Below are positions 37,266 to 50,210 of a stretch of DNA of 64,000 bases, piece after piece (within the stretch, counting starts at the first letter, position 1; each line of letters begins with the position of its first letter). The DNA is from Fasciola hepatica (lineage: Eukaryota > Platyhelminthes > Trematoda > Plagiorchiida > Fasciolidae), in the NCBI GenBank assembly GCA_948099385.1, contig CANUEZ040000196.1, positions 2,897,001-2,961,000 of the forward strand. Direction: 5' to 3'. Made by a program: the position numbers and the translations under genes. A model generated the notes under the pieces. The model was not told the origin of the DNA. It saw only the letters and a list, made by a program, of their open reading frames with translations, and ran no database searches.

Positions 37266-40200
37266 TTCCATCCATTTCAATGCTCAGTTGAGCGTTCAAG
37301 CTGCATGATCAATCATATTATACAAATCTAATCTAATCTAATCTAATCTCGTACTACTAATCAATTGCATGCATAGTAAGGAAGCTGTGTAGGTTTTTCA
37401 TTTGTGAATGCGTTGGTTGTACTTAGGCCCCTACAGAGAAGTCATCCATCATAGGAGTGGATCGGTGTGCGCGAAGCTGGTTCTTACCATTCAAATTTAA
37501 AGCGAGTTTGGGAAGGGAACTATATCATGTAGTGTAGATGTTGAACAAAGCGTTGAGAGCCATACCGGATAGCCTTGTGTTGTTAAGTTATTCGATTCAC
37601 AATGGTTCACCGGTTGTTGGAGTGCCCGTGGGGGCTCGGTCGATGTGCACTGCTGATGAGTCGAGTCCCTTAGAGGATGAAACAGCTGTACAGTGCTTCC
37701 ATGGATTTCAATGCTCAGTTGAGCGTTCAAGCTGCATGATCAATCATATTATACAAATCTAATCTAATCTAATCTAATCTCGTACTACTAATCAATTGCA
37801 TGCATAGTAAGGAAGCTGTGTAGGTTGTTCATTTGGGAATGCGTTGGTTGTACTTAGGCCCCTACAGAGAAGTCATCCATCATAGGAGTGGATCGGTGTG
37901 CGCGAAGCTGGTTGTTACCATTCAAATTTGAAGCGAGTTTGGGAAGGGTACTATATCATGTAGTGTAGATGTTGAACAAAGCGTTGAGAGCCATACCGGA
38001 TAGCCTTGTGTTGGTGAGTTGTTCGATTCACAATGGTTCACCGGTTGTTGGAGTGCCCGTGGGGACTCGGTCGATGTGCACTGCTGATGAGTCGAGTCCC
38101 TTAGAGGATGAAACAGCTGTACAGTGCTTCCATGGATTTCAATGCTCAGTTGAGCGTTCAAGCTGCATGATCAATCATATTATACAAATCTAATCTAGTC
38201 TAATCTAATCTCGTACTACTAATCAATTGCATGCATAGTAAGGAAGCTGTGTAGGTTGTTCATTTGTGAATGCGTTGGTTGTACTTAGTCCCCTACAGAG
38301 AAGTCATCCATCATAGGAGTCGATCGGTGTGCGCGAAGTTGGTTCTTACCATTCAAATTGGAAGCGAGTTTGGGAAGGGTGCTATATCATGTAGTGTAGA
38401 TGTTGAACAAAGCGTTGAGAGCCATCCCGGATAGCCTTGTGTTGTTAAGTTGTTCGATTCACAATGGTTCACCGGTTGTTGGAGTGCCCGTGGGGGCTCG
38501 GTCGATGTGCACTGCTGATGAGTCGAGTCCCTTAAAGGATGAAACAGCTGTACAGTGCTTCCATGGATTTCAATGCTCAGTTGAGCGTTCAAGCTGCATG
38601 ATCAATCATATTATACAAATCTAATCTAATCTGATCTAATCTCGTACTACTAATCAATTGCATGCATAGTAAGGAAGCTGTGTAGGTTTTTCATTTGGGA
38701 ATGCGTTGGTTGTACTTAGGCCCCTACAGAGAAGTCATCCATCATAGGAGTGGATCGGTGTGCGCGAAGCTGGTTCGTACCATTCAAATTTAAAGCGAGT
38801 TTGTGAATAGTGCTATATCATGTAGTGTAGATGTTGAACAAAGCGTTGAGAGCCATCCCGGATAGCCTTGTGTTGTTAAGTTATTCGATTCACAATGGTT
38901 CACCGGTTGTTGGAGTGCCCGTGGGGGCTCGGTCGATGTGCACTGCTGATGAGTCGAGTCCCTTAGAGGATGAAACAGCTGTACAGTGCTTCCATGGATT
39001 TCAATGCTCAGTTGAGCGTTCAAGCTGCATGATCAATCATATTATACAAATCTAATCTAATCTGATCTAATCTCGTACTACTAATCAATTGCATGCATAG
39101 TAAGGAAGCTGTGTAGGTTGTTCATTTGGGAATGCGTTGGTTGTACTTAGGCCCCTACAGAGAAGTCATCCATCATAGGAGTCGATCGGTGTGCGCGAAG
39201 CTGGTTCCTACCATTCAAATTTAAAGCGAGTTTGGGAAGGGAACTATATCATGTAGTGTAGATGTTGAACAAAGCGTTGATAGACAGCCCGGATAAGCTT
39301 GTTTTGTTAAGTTGTTCGATTCACAATGGCTCACCGGTTGTTGGAGTGCCCGTGGGGGCTCGGTCGATGTGCACTGCTGATGAGTCGAGTCCCTTAGAGG
39401 ATGAAACAGCTGTACAGTGCTTCCATGGATTTCAATGCTCAGTTGAGCGTTCAAGCTGCATGATCAATCATATTATACAAATCTAATCTAATCTGATCTA
39501 ATCTCGTACTACTAATCAATTGCATGCATAGTAAGGAAGCTGTGTAGGTTGTTCATTTGTGAATGCGTTGGTTGTACTTAGGCCCCTACAGAGAAGTCAT
39601 CCATCATAGGAGTGGATCGGTGTGCGCGAAGCTGGTTCCTACCATTCAAATTTAAAGCGAGTTTGGGAAGGGTACTATATCATGTAGTGTAGATGTTGAA
39701 CAAAGCGTTGAGAGCCATACCGGATAGCCTTGTGTTGTTAAGTTATTCGATTCACAATGGTTCACCGGTTGTTGGAGTGCCCGTGGGGGCTCGGTCGATG
39801 TGCACTGCTGATGAGTCGAGTCCCTTAGAGGATGAAACAGCTGTACAGTGCTTCCATGGATTTCAATGCTCAGTTGAGCGTTCAAGCTGCATGCTCAATC
39901 ATATTATAGAAATCTAATCTATCTAATCTGATCTAATCTCGTACTACTAATCAATTGCATGCATAGTAAGGAAGCTGTGTAGGTTGTTCTTTTTGAATGA
40001 GTTGGTTGTACTTAGGACCCTACAGATAAGTCATCCATCATAGGAGTCGATCGGTGTGCGCGAAGCTGGTTATTACCATTCAAATTTAAAGCGAGTTTGG
40101 GAAGGGTGCTATATCATGTAGTGTAGATGTTGAACAAAGCGTTGATAGACAGCCCGGATAAGCTTGTGTTGTTAAGTCGTTCGATTCACAATGGTTCACC

Positions 40201-42392
40201 GGTTGTTGGAGTGCCCGTGTGGGCTCGGTCGATGTGCACTGCTGATGAGTCGAGTCCCTTAGAGGATGAAACAGCTGTACAGTGCTTCCATGGGTTTCAA
40301 TGCTCAGTTGAGCGTTCAAGCTGCATGATCAATCATATTACACAAATATAATCTAATCTGATCTAATCTCGTACTACTAATCAATTGCATGCATAGTAAG
40401 GAAGCTGTGTAGGTTGTTCATTTGGGAATGCGTTGGTTGTACTTAGGCCCCTACAGAGAAGTCATCCATCATAGGAGTGGATCGGTGTGCGCGAAGCTGG
40501 TTCTTACCATTCAAATTTGAAGCGAGTTTGGGAAGGGTACTATATCATGTAGTGTAGATGTTGAACAAAGCGTTGATAGACAGCCCGGATAAGCTTGTGT
40601 TGTTAAGTCGTTCGATTCACAATGGTTCACCGGTTGTTGGAGTGCCCGTGTGGGCTCGGTCGATGTGCACTGCTGATGAGTCGAGTCCCTTAGATGATGA
40701 AACAGCTGTACAGTGCTTCCATGGATTTCAATGCTCAGTTGAGCGTTCAAGCTGCATGATCAATCATATTATACAAATCTAATCTAATCTGATCTAATCT
40801 CGTACTACTAATCAATTGCATGCATAGTAAGGAAGCTGTGTAGGTTGTTCATTTGTGAATGCGTTGGTTGTACTTAGGCCCCTACAGAGAAGTCATCCAT
40901 CATAGGAGTCGATCGGTGTGCGCGAAGCTAGTTCTTACCATTCAAATTTAAAGCGAGTTTGGGAAGGGTGCTATATATGATGTAGTGTAGATGTTGAACA
41001 AAGCGTTGAGAGCCATACCGGATAGCCTTGTGTTGTTAAGTTATTCGATTCACAATGGTTCACCGGTTGTTGGAGTGCCCGTGGGGGCTCGGTCGATGTG
41101 CACTGCTGATGAGTCGAGTCCCTTAGAGGATGAAACAGCTGTACAGTGCTTCCATGGATTTCAATGCTCAGTTGAGCGTTCAAGCTGCATGATCAATCAT
41201 ATTATACAAATCTAATCTAATCTGATCTAATCTCGTACTACTAATCAATTGCATGCATAGTAAGGAAGCTGTGTAGGTTTTTCATTTGGGAATGCGTTGG
41301 TTGTACTTAGGCCCCTACAGAGAAGTCATCCATCATAGGAGTGGATCGGTGTGCGCGAAGTTGGTTCTTACCATTCAAATTTAAAGCGAGTTTGGGAAGG
41401 GAACTATATCATGTAGTGTAGAAGTTGAACAAAGCGTTGATAGACAGCCCGGATAGCCTTGTGTTGTTAAGTCGTTCGATTCACAATGGTTCACCGGTTG
41501 TTGGAGTGCCCGTGTGGGCTCGGTCGATGTGCACTGCTGATGAGTCGAGTCCCGTAGAGGATGAAACAGCTGTACAGTGCTTCCATGGATTTCAATGCTC
41601 AGTTGAGCGTTCAAGCTGCATGATCAATCATATTATACAAATCTAATCTAATCTGATCTAATCTCGTACTACTAATCAATTGCATGCATAGTAAGGAAGC
41701 TGTGTAGGTTGTTCATTTGTGACTGCGTTGGTTGTACTTAGGCCCCTTCAGAGAAGTCATCCATCATAGGAGTGGATCGGTGTGCGCGAAGCTGGTTCTT
41801 ACCATTCAAATTTAAAGCGAGTTTGGGAAGGGTACTATATCATGTAGTGTAGATGTTGAACAAAGCGTTGAGAGCCATCCCGGATAGCCTTGTGTTGTTA
41901 AGTTATTCGATTCACAATGGTTCACCGGTTGTTGGAGTGCCCGTGGTTGCTCGGTCGATGTGCACTGCTGATGAGTCGAGTCCCTTAGAGGATGAAACAG
42001 CTGTACAGTGCTTCCATGGATTTCAATGCTCAGTTGAGCGTTCAAGCTGCATGATCAATCATATTATACAAATCTAATCTAATCTGATCTAATCTCGTAC
42101 TACTAATCAATTGCATGCATAGTAAGGAAGCTGTGTAGGTTGTTCATTTGGGAATGCGTTGGTTGTACTTAGGCCCCTACAGAGAAGTCATCCATCATAG
42201 GAGTCGATCGGTGTGCGCGAAGCTGGTTATTACCATTCAAATTTAAAGCGAGTTTGGGAAGGGAACTATATCATGTAGTGTAGATGTTGAACAAAGCGTT
42301 GATAGACAGCCCGGATAAGCTTGTGTTGTTAAGTCGTTCGATTCACAATGGTTCACCGGTTGTTGGAGTGCCCGTGTGGGCTCGGTCGATGT

Positions 42393-42442
42393 GCACTGCT
42401 GATGAGTCGAGTCCCTTAGAGGACGAAACAGCTGTACAGTGC
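42393..42442 (+). ncRNA. Hammerhead with canonical G-C stem II closing pair
   Basis: Stem II is GUC (42400 onwards, after CUGAUGA) with GAC (42422-42424), so pair 10.1-11.1 is the canonical G-C. Stem I, both core boxes, ACAGCUGU and the GUA triplet are all intact; the predicted cut is 42436/42437. This is among the best hammerhead matches in the window. Confidence 0.94.
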
Positions 42443-42823
42443 TTCCATGGATTTCAATGCTCAGTTGAGCGTTCAAGCTGCATGATCAATCATATTATAC
42501 AAATCTAATCTAATCTGATCTAATCTCGTACTACTAATCAATTGCATGCATAGTAAGGAAGCTGTGTAGGTTGTTCATTTGGGAATGCGTTGGTTGTACT
42601 TAGGCCCCTACAGAGAAGTCATCCATCATAGGATTGGATCGGTGTGCGCGAAGCTTTTTGTTACTATTCAAATTTAAAGCGAGTTTGGGAAGGGTGCTAT
42701 ATCATGTAGTGTAGATGTTGAACAAAGCGTTGAGAGCCATCCCGGATAGCCTTGTGTTGTTAAGTTGTTCGATTCACAATGGTTCACCGGTTGTTGGAGT
42801 GCCCGTGGGGGCTCGGTCGATGT

Positions 42824-42873
42824 GCACTGCTGATGAGTCGAGTCCCTTAGAGGACGAAACAGCTGTACAGTGC
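42824..42873 (+). ncRNA. Hammerhead with canonical G-C stem II closing pair
   Basis: Second copy with GGACGAAAC, in the monomer directly after the previous one. All hammerhead elements are intact; the predicted cut is 42867/42868. Confidence 0.94.
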
Positions 42874-43684
42874 TTCCATGGATTTCAATGCTCAGTTGAG
42901 CGTTCAAGCTGCATGATCAATCATATTATACAAATCTAATCTAATCTGATCTAATCTCGTACTACTAATCAATTGCATGCATAGTAAGGAAGCTGTGTAG
43001 GTTGTTCATTTGGGAATGCGTTGGTTGTACTTAGGCCCCTACAGAGAAGTCATCCATCATAGGAGTGGATCGGTGTGCGCGAAGCTGGTTCTTACCATTC
43101 AAATTTAAAGCGAGTTTGGGAAGGGTACTATATCATGTAGTGTAGATGTTGAACAAAGCGTTGATAGCCATCCCGGATAGCCTTGTTTTGTTAAGTTGTT
43201 CGATTCACAATGGTTCACCGGTTGTTGGAGTGCCCGTGTGGGCTCGGTCGATGTGCACTGCTGATGAGTCGAGTCCCTTAGAGGATGAAACAGCTGTACA
43301 GTGCTTCCATGGATTTCAATGCTCAGTTGAGCGTTCAAGCTGCATGATCAATCATACTATACAAATCTAATCTAATCTAATCTAATCTCGTACTACTAAT
43401 CAATTGCATGCATAGTAAGGAAGCTGTGTAGGTTTTTCATTTGGGAATGCGTTGGTTGTACTTAGGCCCCTACACAGAAGTCATCCATCATAGGAGTCGA
43501 TCGGTGTGCGCGAAGCTGGTTCTTACCATTCAAATTTAAAGCGAGTTTGGGAGGGTACTATATCATGTAGTGTAGATGTTGAACAAAGCGTTGATAGCCA
43601 TCCCGGATAGCCCGGTGTTGTTAAGTTGTTCGATTCACAATGGTTCACCGGTTGTTGGAGTGCCCGTGGGGGCTCGGTCGATGT

Positions 43685-43734
43685 GCACTGCTGATGAGTC
43701 GAGTCCCTTAGAGGACGAAACAGCTGTACAGTGC
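43685..43734 (+). ncRNA. Hammerhead with canonical G-C stem II closing pair
   Basis: Third copy with GGACGAAAC, two monomers further on. Downstream of stem I it reads TTCCATCC rather than TTCCATGG, so the outer flank differs while the core is canonical. The predicted cut is 43728/43729. Confidence 0.93.
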
Positions 43735-44115
43735 TTCCATCCATTTCAATGCTCAGTTGAGCGTTCAAGCTGCATGATCAATCATATTATACAAATCTAA
43801 TCTAATCTGATCTAATCTCGTACTACTAATCAATTGCATGCATAGTAAGGAAGCTGTGTAGGTTGTTCATTTGGGAATGCGTTGGTTGTACTTAGGCCCC
43901 TACAGAGAAGTCATCCATCATAGGAGTCGATCGGTGTGCGCGAAGCTGGTTCTTACCATTCAAATTTAAAGCGAGTTTGGGAAGGGTGCTATATCATGTA
44001 GTTTAGATGTTGAACAAAGCGTTGAGAGCCATACCGGATAGCCTTGTGTTGTTAAGTTATTCGATTCACAATGGTTCACCGGTTGTTGGAGTGCCCGTGG
44101 GGGCTCGGTCGATGT

Positions 44116-44165
44116 GCACTGCTGATGAGTCGAGTCCCTTAGAGGATGAAACAATTGAGCAGTGC
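44116..44165 (+). ncRNA. Hammerhead copy with destroyed cleavage site
   Basis: After GAAA the sequence is CAATTGAG and then CAGTGC. The A15.1-U16.1 pair becomes A-A, and nucleotide 17 is G, which hammerheads do not cleave. Stem I and CUGAUGA remain. This copy should be inactive and would leave a double-length product in a processed transcript. Confidence 0.75.
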
Positions 44166-47100
44166 TTCCATGGATTTCAATGCTCAGTTGAGCGTTCAAG
44201 CTGCATGATCAATCATATTATACAAATCTAATCTAATCTGATCTAATCTCGTACTACTAATCCATTGCATGCATAGTAAGGAAGCTGTGTAGGTTGTTCA
44301 TTTGTGAATGCGTTGGTTGTACTTAGGCCCCTACAGATAAGTCATCCATCATAGGAGTCGATCGGTGTGCGCGAAGCTGGTTCCTACCATTCAAATTTGA
44401 AGCGAGTTTGGGAAGGGAACTATATGATGTAGTGTAGATGTTGAACAAAGCGTTGATAGACAGCCCGGATAAGCTTGTGTTGTTAAGTCGTTCGATTCAC
44501 AATGGTTCACCGGTTGTTCGAGTGCCCGTGTGAGCTCGGTCGATGTGCACTGCTGATGAGTCGAGTCCCTTAGAGGATGAAACAGCTGTACAGTGCTTCC
44601 ATGGATTTCAATGCTCAGTTGAGCGTTCAAGCTGCATGATCAATCATATTATACAAATCTAATCTAATCTAATCTAATCTAATCTCGTACTACTAATCAA
44701 TTGCATGCATAGTAAGGAAGCTGTGTAGGTTGTTCATTTGTGAATGCGTTGGTTGTACTTAGGCCCCTACAGAGAAGTCATCCGTCATAGGAGTCGGTCG
44801 GTGTGCGCGAAGCTGGTTCTTACCATTCAAATTTAAAGCGAGTTTGGGAAGGGAACTATATCATGTAGTGTAGATGTTGAACAAAGCGTTGAGAGCCATC
44901 CCGGATAGCCTTATGTTGTTAGGTTATTCGATTCACAATGGTTCACCGGTTGTTGGAGTGCCCGTGGGGGCTCGGTCGATGTGCACTGCTGATGAGTCGA
45001 GTCCCTTAGAGGATGAAACAGCTGTACAGTGCTTCCATGGATTTCAATGCTCAGTTGAGCGTTCAAGCTGCATGATCAATCATATTATACAAATATAATC
45101 TAATCTGATCTAATCTCGTACTACTAATCAATTGCATGCATAGTAAGGAAGCTGTGTAGGTTGTTCATTTGGGAATGCGTTGGTTGTACTTAGGCCCCTA
45201 CAGAGAAGTCATCCATCATAGGAGTCGATCGGTGTGCGCGAAGCTGGTTCTTACCATTCAAATTTGAAGCGAGTTTGGGAAGGATGCTATATCATGTAGT
45301 GTAGATGTTGAACAAAGCGTTGAGAGCCATCCCGGATAGCCTTGTGTTGTTAAGTTGTTCGATTCACAATGGTTCACCGGTTGTTGGAGTGCCCGTGGGG
45401 GCTCGGTCGATGTGCACTGCTGATGAGTCGAGTCCCTTAGAGGATGAAACAGCTGTACAGTGCTTCCATGGATTTCAATGCTCAGTTGAGCGTTCAAGCT
45501 GCATGATCAATCATATTATACAAATCTAATCTAATCTAATCTAATCTCGTACTACTAATCAATTGCATGCATAGTAAGGAAGCTGTGTAGACTGTTCATT
45601 TGGGAATGCGTTGGTTGTACTTAGGCCCCTACAGAGAAGTCATCCATCATAGGAGTCGGTCGGTGTGCGCGAAGCTGGTTCTTACCATTTAAATTTGAAG
45701 CGAGTTTGGGAAGGGTGCTATATCATGTAGTGTAGATGTTGAACAAAGCGTTGATATCCATCCCGGATAGCCTTGTTTTGTTAAGTTGTTCGATTCACAA
45801 TGGTTCACCGGTTGTTGGAGTGCCCGTGGGGGCTCGGTCGATGTGCACTGCTGATGAGTCGAGTCCCTTAGAGGATGAAACAGCTGTACAGTGCTTCCAT
45901 GGATTTCAATGCTCAGTTGAGCGTTCAAGCTGCATGATCAATCATATTATACAAATCTAATCTAAGCTGATCTAATCTCGTACTACTAATCAATTGCATG
46001 CAAAGTAAGCAAGCTGTGTAGGTTGTTCAATTGGGAATGCGTTGGTTGTACTTAGGCCCCTACAGAGAAGTCATCCATCATAGGATTGGATCGGTGTGCG
46101 CGAAGATTTTTGTTACTAATCAAATTTAAAGCGAGTTTGGGAAGGGTGCTATATCATGTAGTGTAGATGTTGAACAAAGCGTTGAGAGCCATCCCGGATA
46201 GCCTTGTTTTGTTAAGTTGTTCGATTCACAATGGTTCACCGGTTGTTGGAGTGCCCGTGAGGGCTCGGTCGATGTGCACTGCTGATGAGTCGAGTCCCTT
46301 AGAGGATGAAACAGCTGTACAGTGCTTCCATGGATTTCAATGCTCAGTTGAGCGTTCAAGCTGCATGATCAATCATATTATACAAATCTAATCTAATCTA
46401 ATCTAATCTCGTACTACTAATCAATTGCATGCATAGTAGGGAAGCTGTGTAGGTTGTTCATTTGTGAATGCGTTGGTTGTACTTAGGCCCCTACAGAGAA
46501 GTCATCCATCATAGGAGTCGATCGGTGTGCGCGAAGCTGGTTGTTACCATTCTAATTTGAAGCGAGTTTGGGAAGGATGCTATATCATGTAGTGTAGATG
46601 TTGAACAAAGCGTTGATAGCCATCCCGGATAGCCTTGTTTTGTTAAGTTGTTCGATTCACAATGGTTCACCGGTTGTTGGAGTGCCCGTGGGGGCTCGGT
46701 CGATGTGCACTGCTGATGAGTCGAGTCCCTTAGAGGATGAAACAGCTGTACAGTGCTTCCATGGATTTCAATGCTCAGTTGAGCGTTCAAGCTGCATGAT
46801 CAATCATATTATACAAATCTAATCTATTCTGAACTTATCTCGTACTACTAATCAATTGCATGCATAGTAAGGAAGCTGTGTAGGTTGTTCATTTGGGAAT
46901 GCGTTGGTTGTACTTAGGCCCCTACAGAGAAGTCATCCGTCATAGGATTGGATCGGTGTGCGCGAAGCTGGTTCTTACCATTCAAATTTGAAGCGAGTTT
47001 GGGAAGGGTACTATATCATGTAGTGTAGATGTTGAACAAAGCGTTGAGAGCCATCCCGGATAGCCTTGTGTTGTTAAGTTGTTCGATTCACAATGGTTCA

Positions 47101-50100
47101 CCGGTTGTTGGAGTGCCCGTGGGGGCTCGGTCGATGTGCACTGCTGATGAGTCGAGTCCGTTAGAGGATGAAACAGCTGTACAGTGCTTCCATGGATTTC
47201 AATGCTCAGTTGAGCGTTCAAGCTGCATGATCAATCATATTATACAAATCTAATCTAATCTAATCTAATCTAATCTCGTACTACTAATCAATTGCATGCA
47301 TAGTAAGGAAGCTGTGTAGGTTGTTCATTTGTGAATGCGTTGGTTGTACTAAGGCCCCTACAGAGAAGTCATCCATCATAGGAGTCGATCGGTGTGCGCG
47401 AAGTTGGTCCTTATCATTCAAATTTGAAGCGAGTTTGGGAAGGATGCCATATCATGTAGTGTAGATGTTGAACAAAGCGTTGAGAGCCATCCCGGATAGC
47501 CTTGTGATGTTAAGTTGTTCGATTCACAATGGTTCACCGGTTGTTGGAGTGCCCGTGGGGGCTCGGTCGATGTGCACTGCTGATGAGTCGAGTCCCTTAG
47601 AGGATGAAACAGCTGTACAGTGCTTCCATGGATTTCAATGCTCAGTTGAGCGTTCAAGCTGCATGATCAATCATATTATACAAATCTAATCTAATCTGAT
47701 CTAATCTCGTACTACTAATCAATTGCATGCATAGTAAGGAAGCTGTGTAGGTTGTTCATTTGGGAATGCGTTGGTTGTACTCAGGCCCCTACAGAGATGT
47801 CATCCATCATAGGAGTCGATCGGTGTGCGCGAAGCTGGTTGTTACCATTCAAATTTGAAGCGAGTTTGGGAAGGGTGCTATATGATGTAGTGTAGATGTT
47901 GAACAAAGCGTTGATAGACAGCCCGGATAAGCTTGTGTTGTTAAGTCGTTCGATTCACAATGGTTCACCGGTTGTTGGAGTGCCCGTGGGGGCTCGGTCG
48001 ATGTGCACTGCTGATGAGTCGAGTCCCTTAGAGGATGAAACAGCTGTACAGTGCTTCCATGGATTTCAATGCTCAGTTGAGCGCTCAAGCTGCAAGATCA
48101 ATCATATTATACAAATCTAATCTAATCTGATCTAATCTCGTACTACTAATCAATTGCATGCATAGTAAGGAAGCTGTGTAGGTTGTTCATTTGTGAATGC
48201 GTTGGTTGTACTCAGGCCCCTACAGAGAAGTCATCCATCATAGGAGTCGGTCGGTGTGCGCGAAGCTGGTTCTTACCATTCAAATTTGAAGCGAGTTTGG
48301 AAAGGGTGCTATATCATGTAGTGTAGATGTTGAACAAAGCGTTGAGAGCCATCCCGGATAGCCTTGTGTTGTTAAGTTGTTCGATTCACAATGGTTCACC
48401 GGTTGTTGGAGTGCCCGTGGGGGCTCGGTCGATGTGCACTGCTGATGAGTCGAGTCCCTTAGAGGATGAAACAGCTGTACAGTGCTTCCATGGATTTCAA
48501 TGCTCAGTTGAGCGTTCAAGCTGCATGATCAATCATATTATACAAATCTAATCTAATCTGAACTTATCTCGTACTACTAATCAATTGCATGCGTAGTAAG
48601 GAAGCTGTGTAGGTTGTTCATTTGTGAATGCGTTGGTTGTACTTAGGCCCCTACAGAGAAGTCATCCATCATAGGAGTCGGTCGGTGTGCGCGAAGCTGG
48701 TTCTTACCATTCAAATTTGAAGCGAGTTTGGGAAGGGTGCTATATCATGTAGTGTAGATGTTGAACAAAGCGTTGATAGCCATCCCGGATAGCCTTGTTT
48801 TGTTAAGTTGTTCGATTCACAATGGTTCACCGGTTGTTGGAGTGCCCGTGGGGGCTCGGTCGATGTGCACTGCTGATGAGTCGAGTCCCTTAGAGGATGA
48901 AACAGCTGTACAGTGCTTCCATTGATTTCAATGCTCAGTTGAGCGTTCAAGCTGCATGATCAATCATATTATACAAATCTAATCTAATCTGATCTAAACT
49001 CGTACTACTAATCAATTGCATGCATAGTAAGGAAGCTGTGTAGGTTGTTCATTTGTGAATGCGTTGGTTGTACTTAGGCCCCTACAGAGAAGTCATCCAT
49101 CATAGGAGTGGATCGGTGTGCGCGAAGCTGGTTGTTACCATTCAAATTTGAAGCGAGTTTGGGAACGGTGCTATATCATGTAGTGTAGATGTTGAACAAA
49201 GCGTTGAGAGCCATCCCGGATAGTCTTGTGTTGTTAAGTTTTTCGATTCACAATGGTTCACCGGTTGTTGGAGTGCCCGTGGGGGCTCGGTCGATGTGCA
49301 CTGCTGATGAGTCGAGTCCCTTAAAGGATGAAACAGCTGTACAGTGCTTCCATGGATTTCAATGCTCAGTTGAGCGTTCAAGCTGCATGATCAATCATAT
49401 TATACAAAATTAATCTAATCTGATCTAATCTCGTACTACTAATCAATTGCATGCATAGTAAGGAAGCTGTGTAGGTTGTTCATTTGGGAATGCGTTGGTT
49501 GTACTTAGGCCCCTACAGAGAAGTCATCCATCATAGGAGTCGATCGGTGTGCGCGAAGCTGGTTCTTACCATTCAAATTTGAAGCGAGTTTGGGAAGGGT
49601 GCTATATCGTGTAGTGTAGATGTTGAACAAGGCGTTGAGAGCCTCCCCGGATAGCCTTGTGTTGTTAAGTTGTTCGATTCACAATGGTTCACCGGTTGTT
49701 GGAGTGCCCGTGGGGGCTCGGTCGATGTGCACTGCTGATGAGTCGAGTCCCTTAGAGGATGAAACAGCTGTACAGTGCTTCCATGGATTTCAATGCTCAG
49801 TTGAGCGTTCAAGCTGCATGATCAATCATATTATACAAATCTAATCTAATCTAATCTAATCTCGTACTACTAATCAATTGCATGCATAGTAAGGAAGCTG
49901 TGTAGGTTGTTCATTTGTGAATGCGTTGGTTGTACTCAGGCCCCTACAGAGAAGTCATTCATCGTAGGAGTGGATCGGTGTGCGCGAAGCTGGTTCTTAC
50001 CATTCAAATTTGAAGCCAGTTTGGGAGGGTGCTATATATGATGTAGTGTAGATGTTGAACAAAGCGTTGAGAGCCATCCCGGATAGCCTTGTGTTGTTAA

Positions 50101-50160
50101 GTTGTTCGATTCACAATGGTTCACCGGTTGTTGGAGTGCCCGTGGGGGCTCGGTCGATGT

Positions 50161-50210
50161 GCACTGCCGATGAGTCGAGTCCCTTAGAGGATGAAACAGC
50201 TGTACAGTGC
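50161..50210 (+). ncRNA. Hammerhead copy with core mutation U4 to C
   Basis: The conserved box reads CCGAUGA instead of CUGAUGA. U4 is part of the uridine turn of the catalytic pocket. The rest of the motif is intact. It is the only A copy in which I found a change inside the CUGAUGA box, so strong loss of activity is likely here. Confidence 0.75.

Larger units (their letters stand above)
34947..48120 (+). repeat. Interspersed HindIII-site variant monomers
   Basis: Copies at 34947, 35814, 37107, 39262, 40127, 40558, 42284, 44438 and 47896 carry GATAGACAGCCC followed by ATAAGCTTG, creating an AAGCTT site absent from the standard GATAGCCTTG. The copy at 41422 is a hybrid, with the first mark but not the second. 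They are mixed with copies bearing TTATTCGATTC, without one fixed period. Confidence 0.8.
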
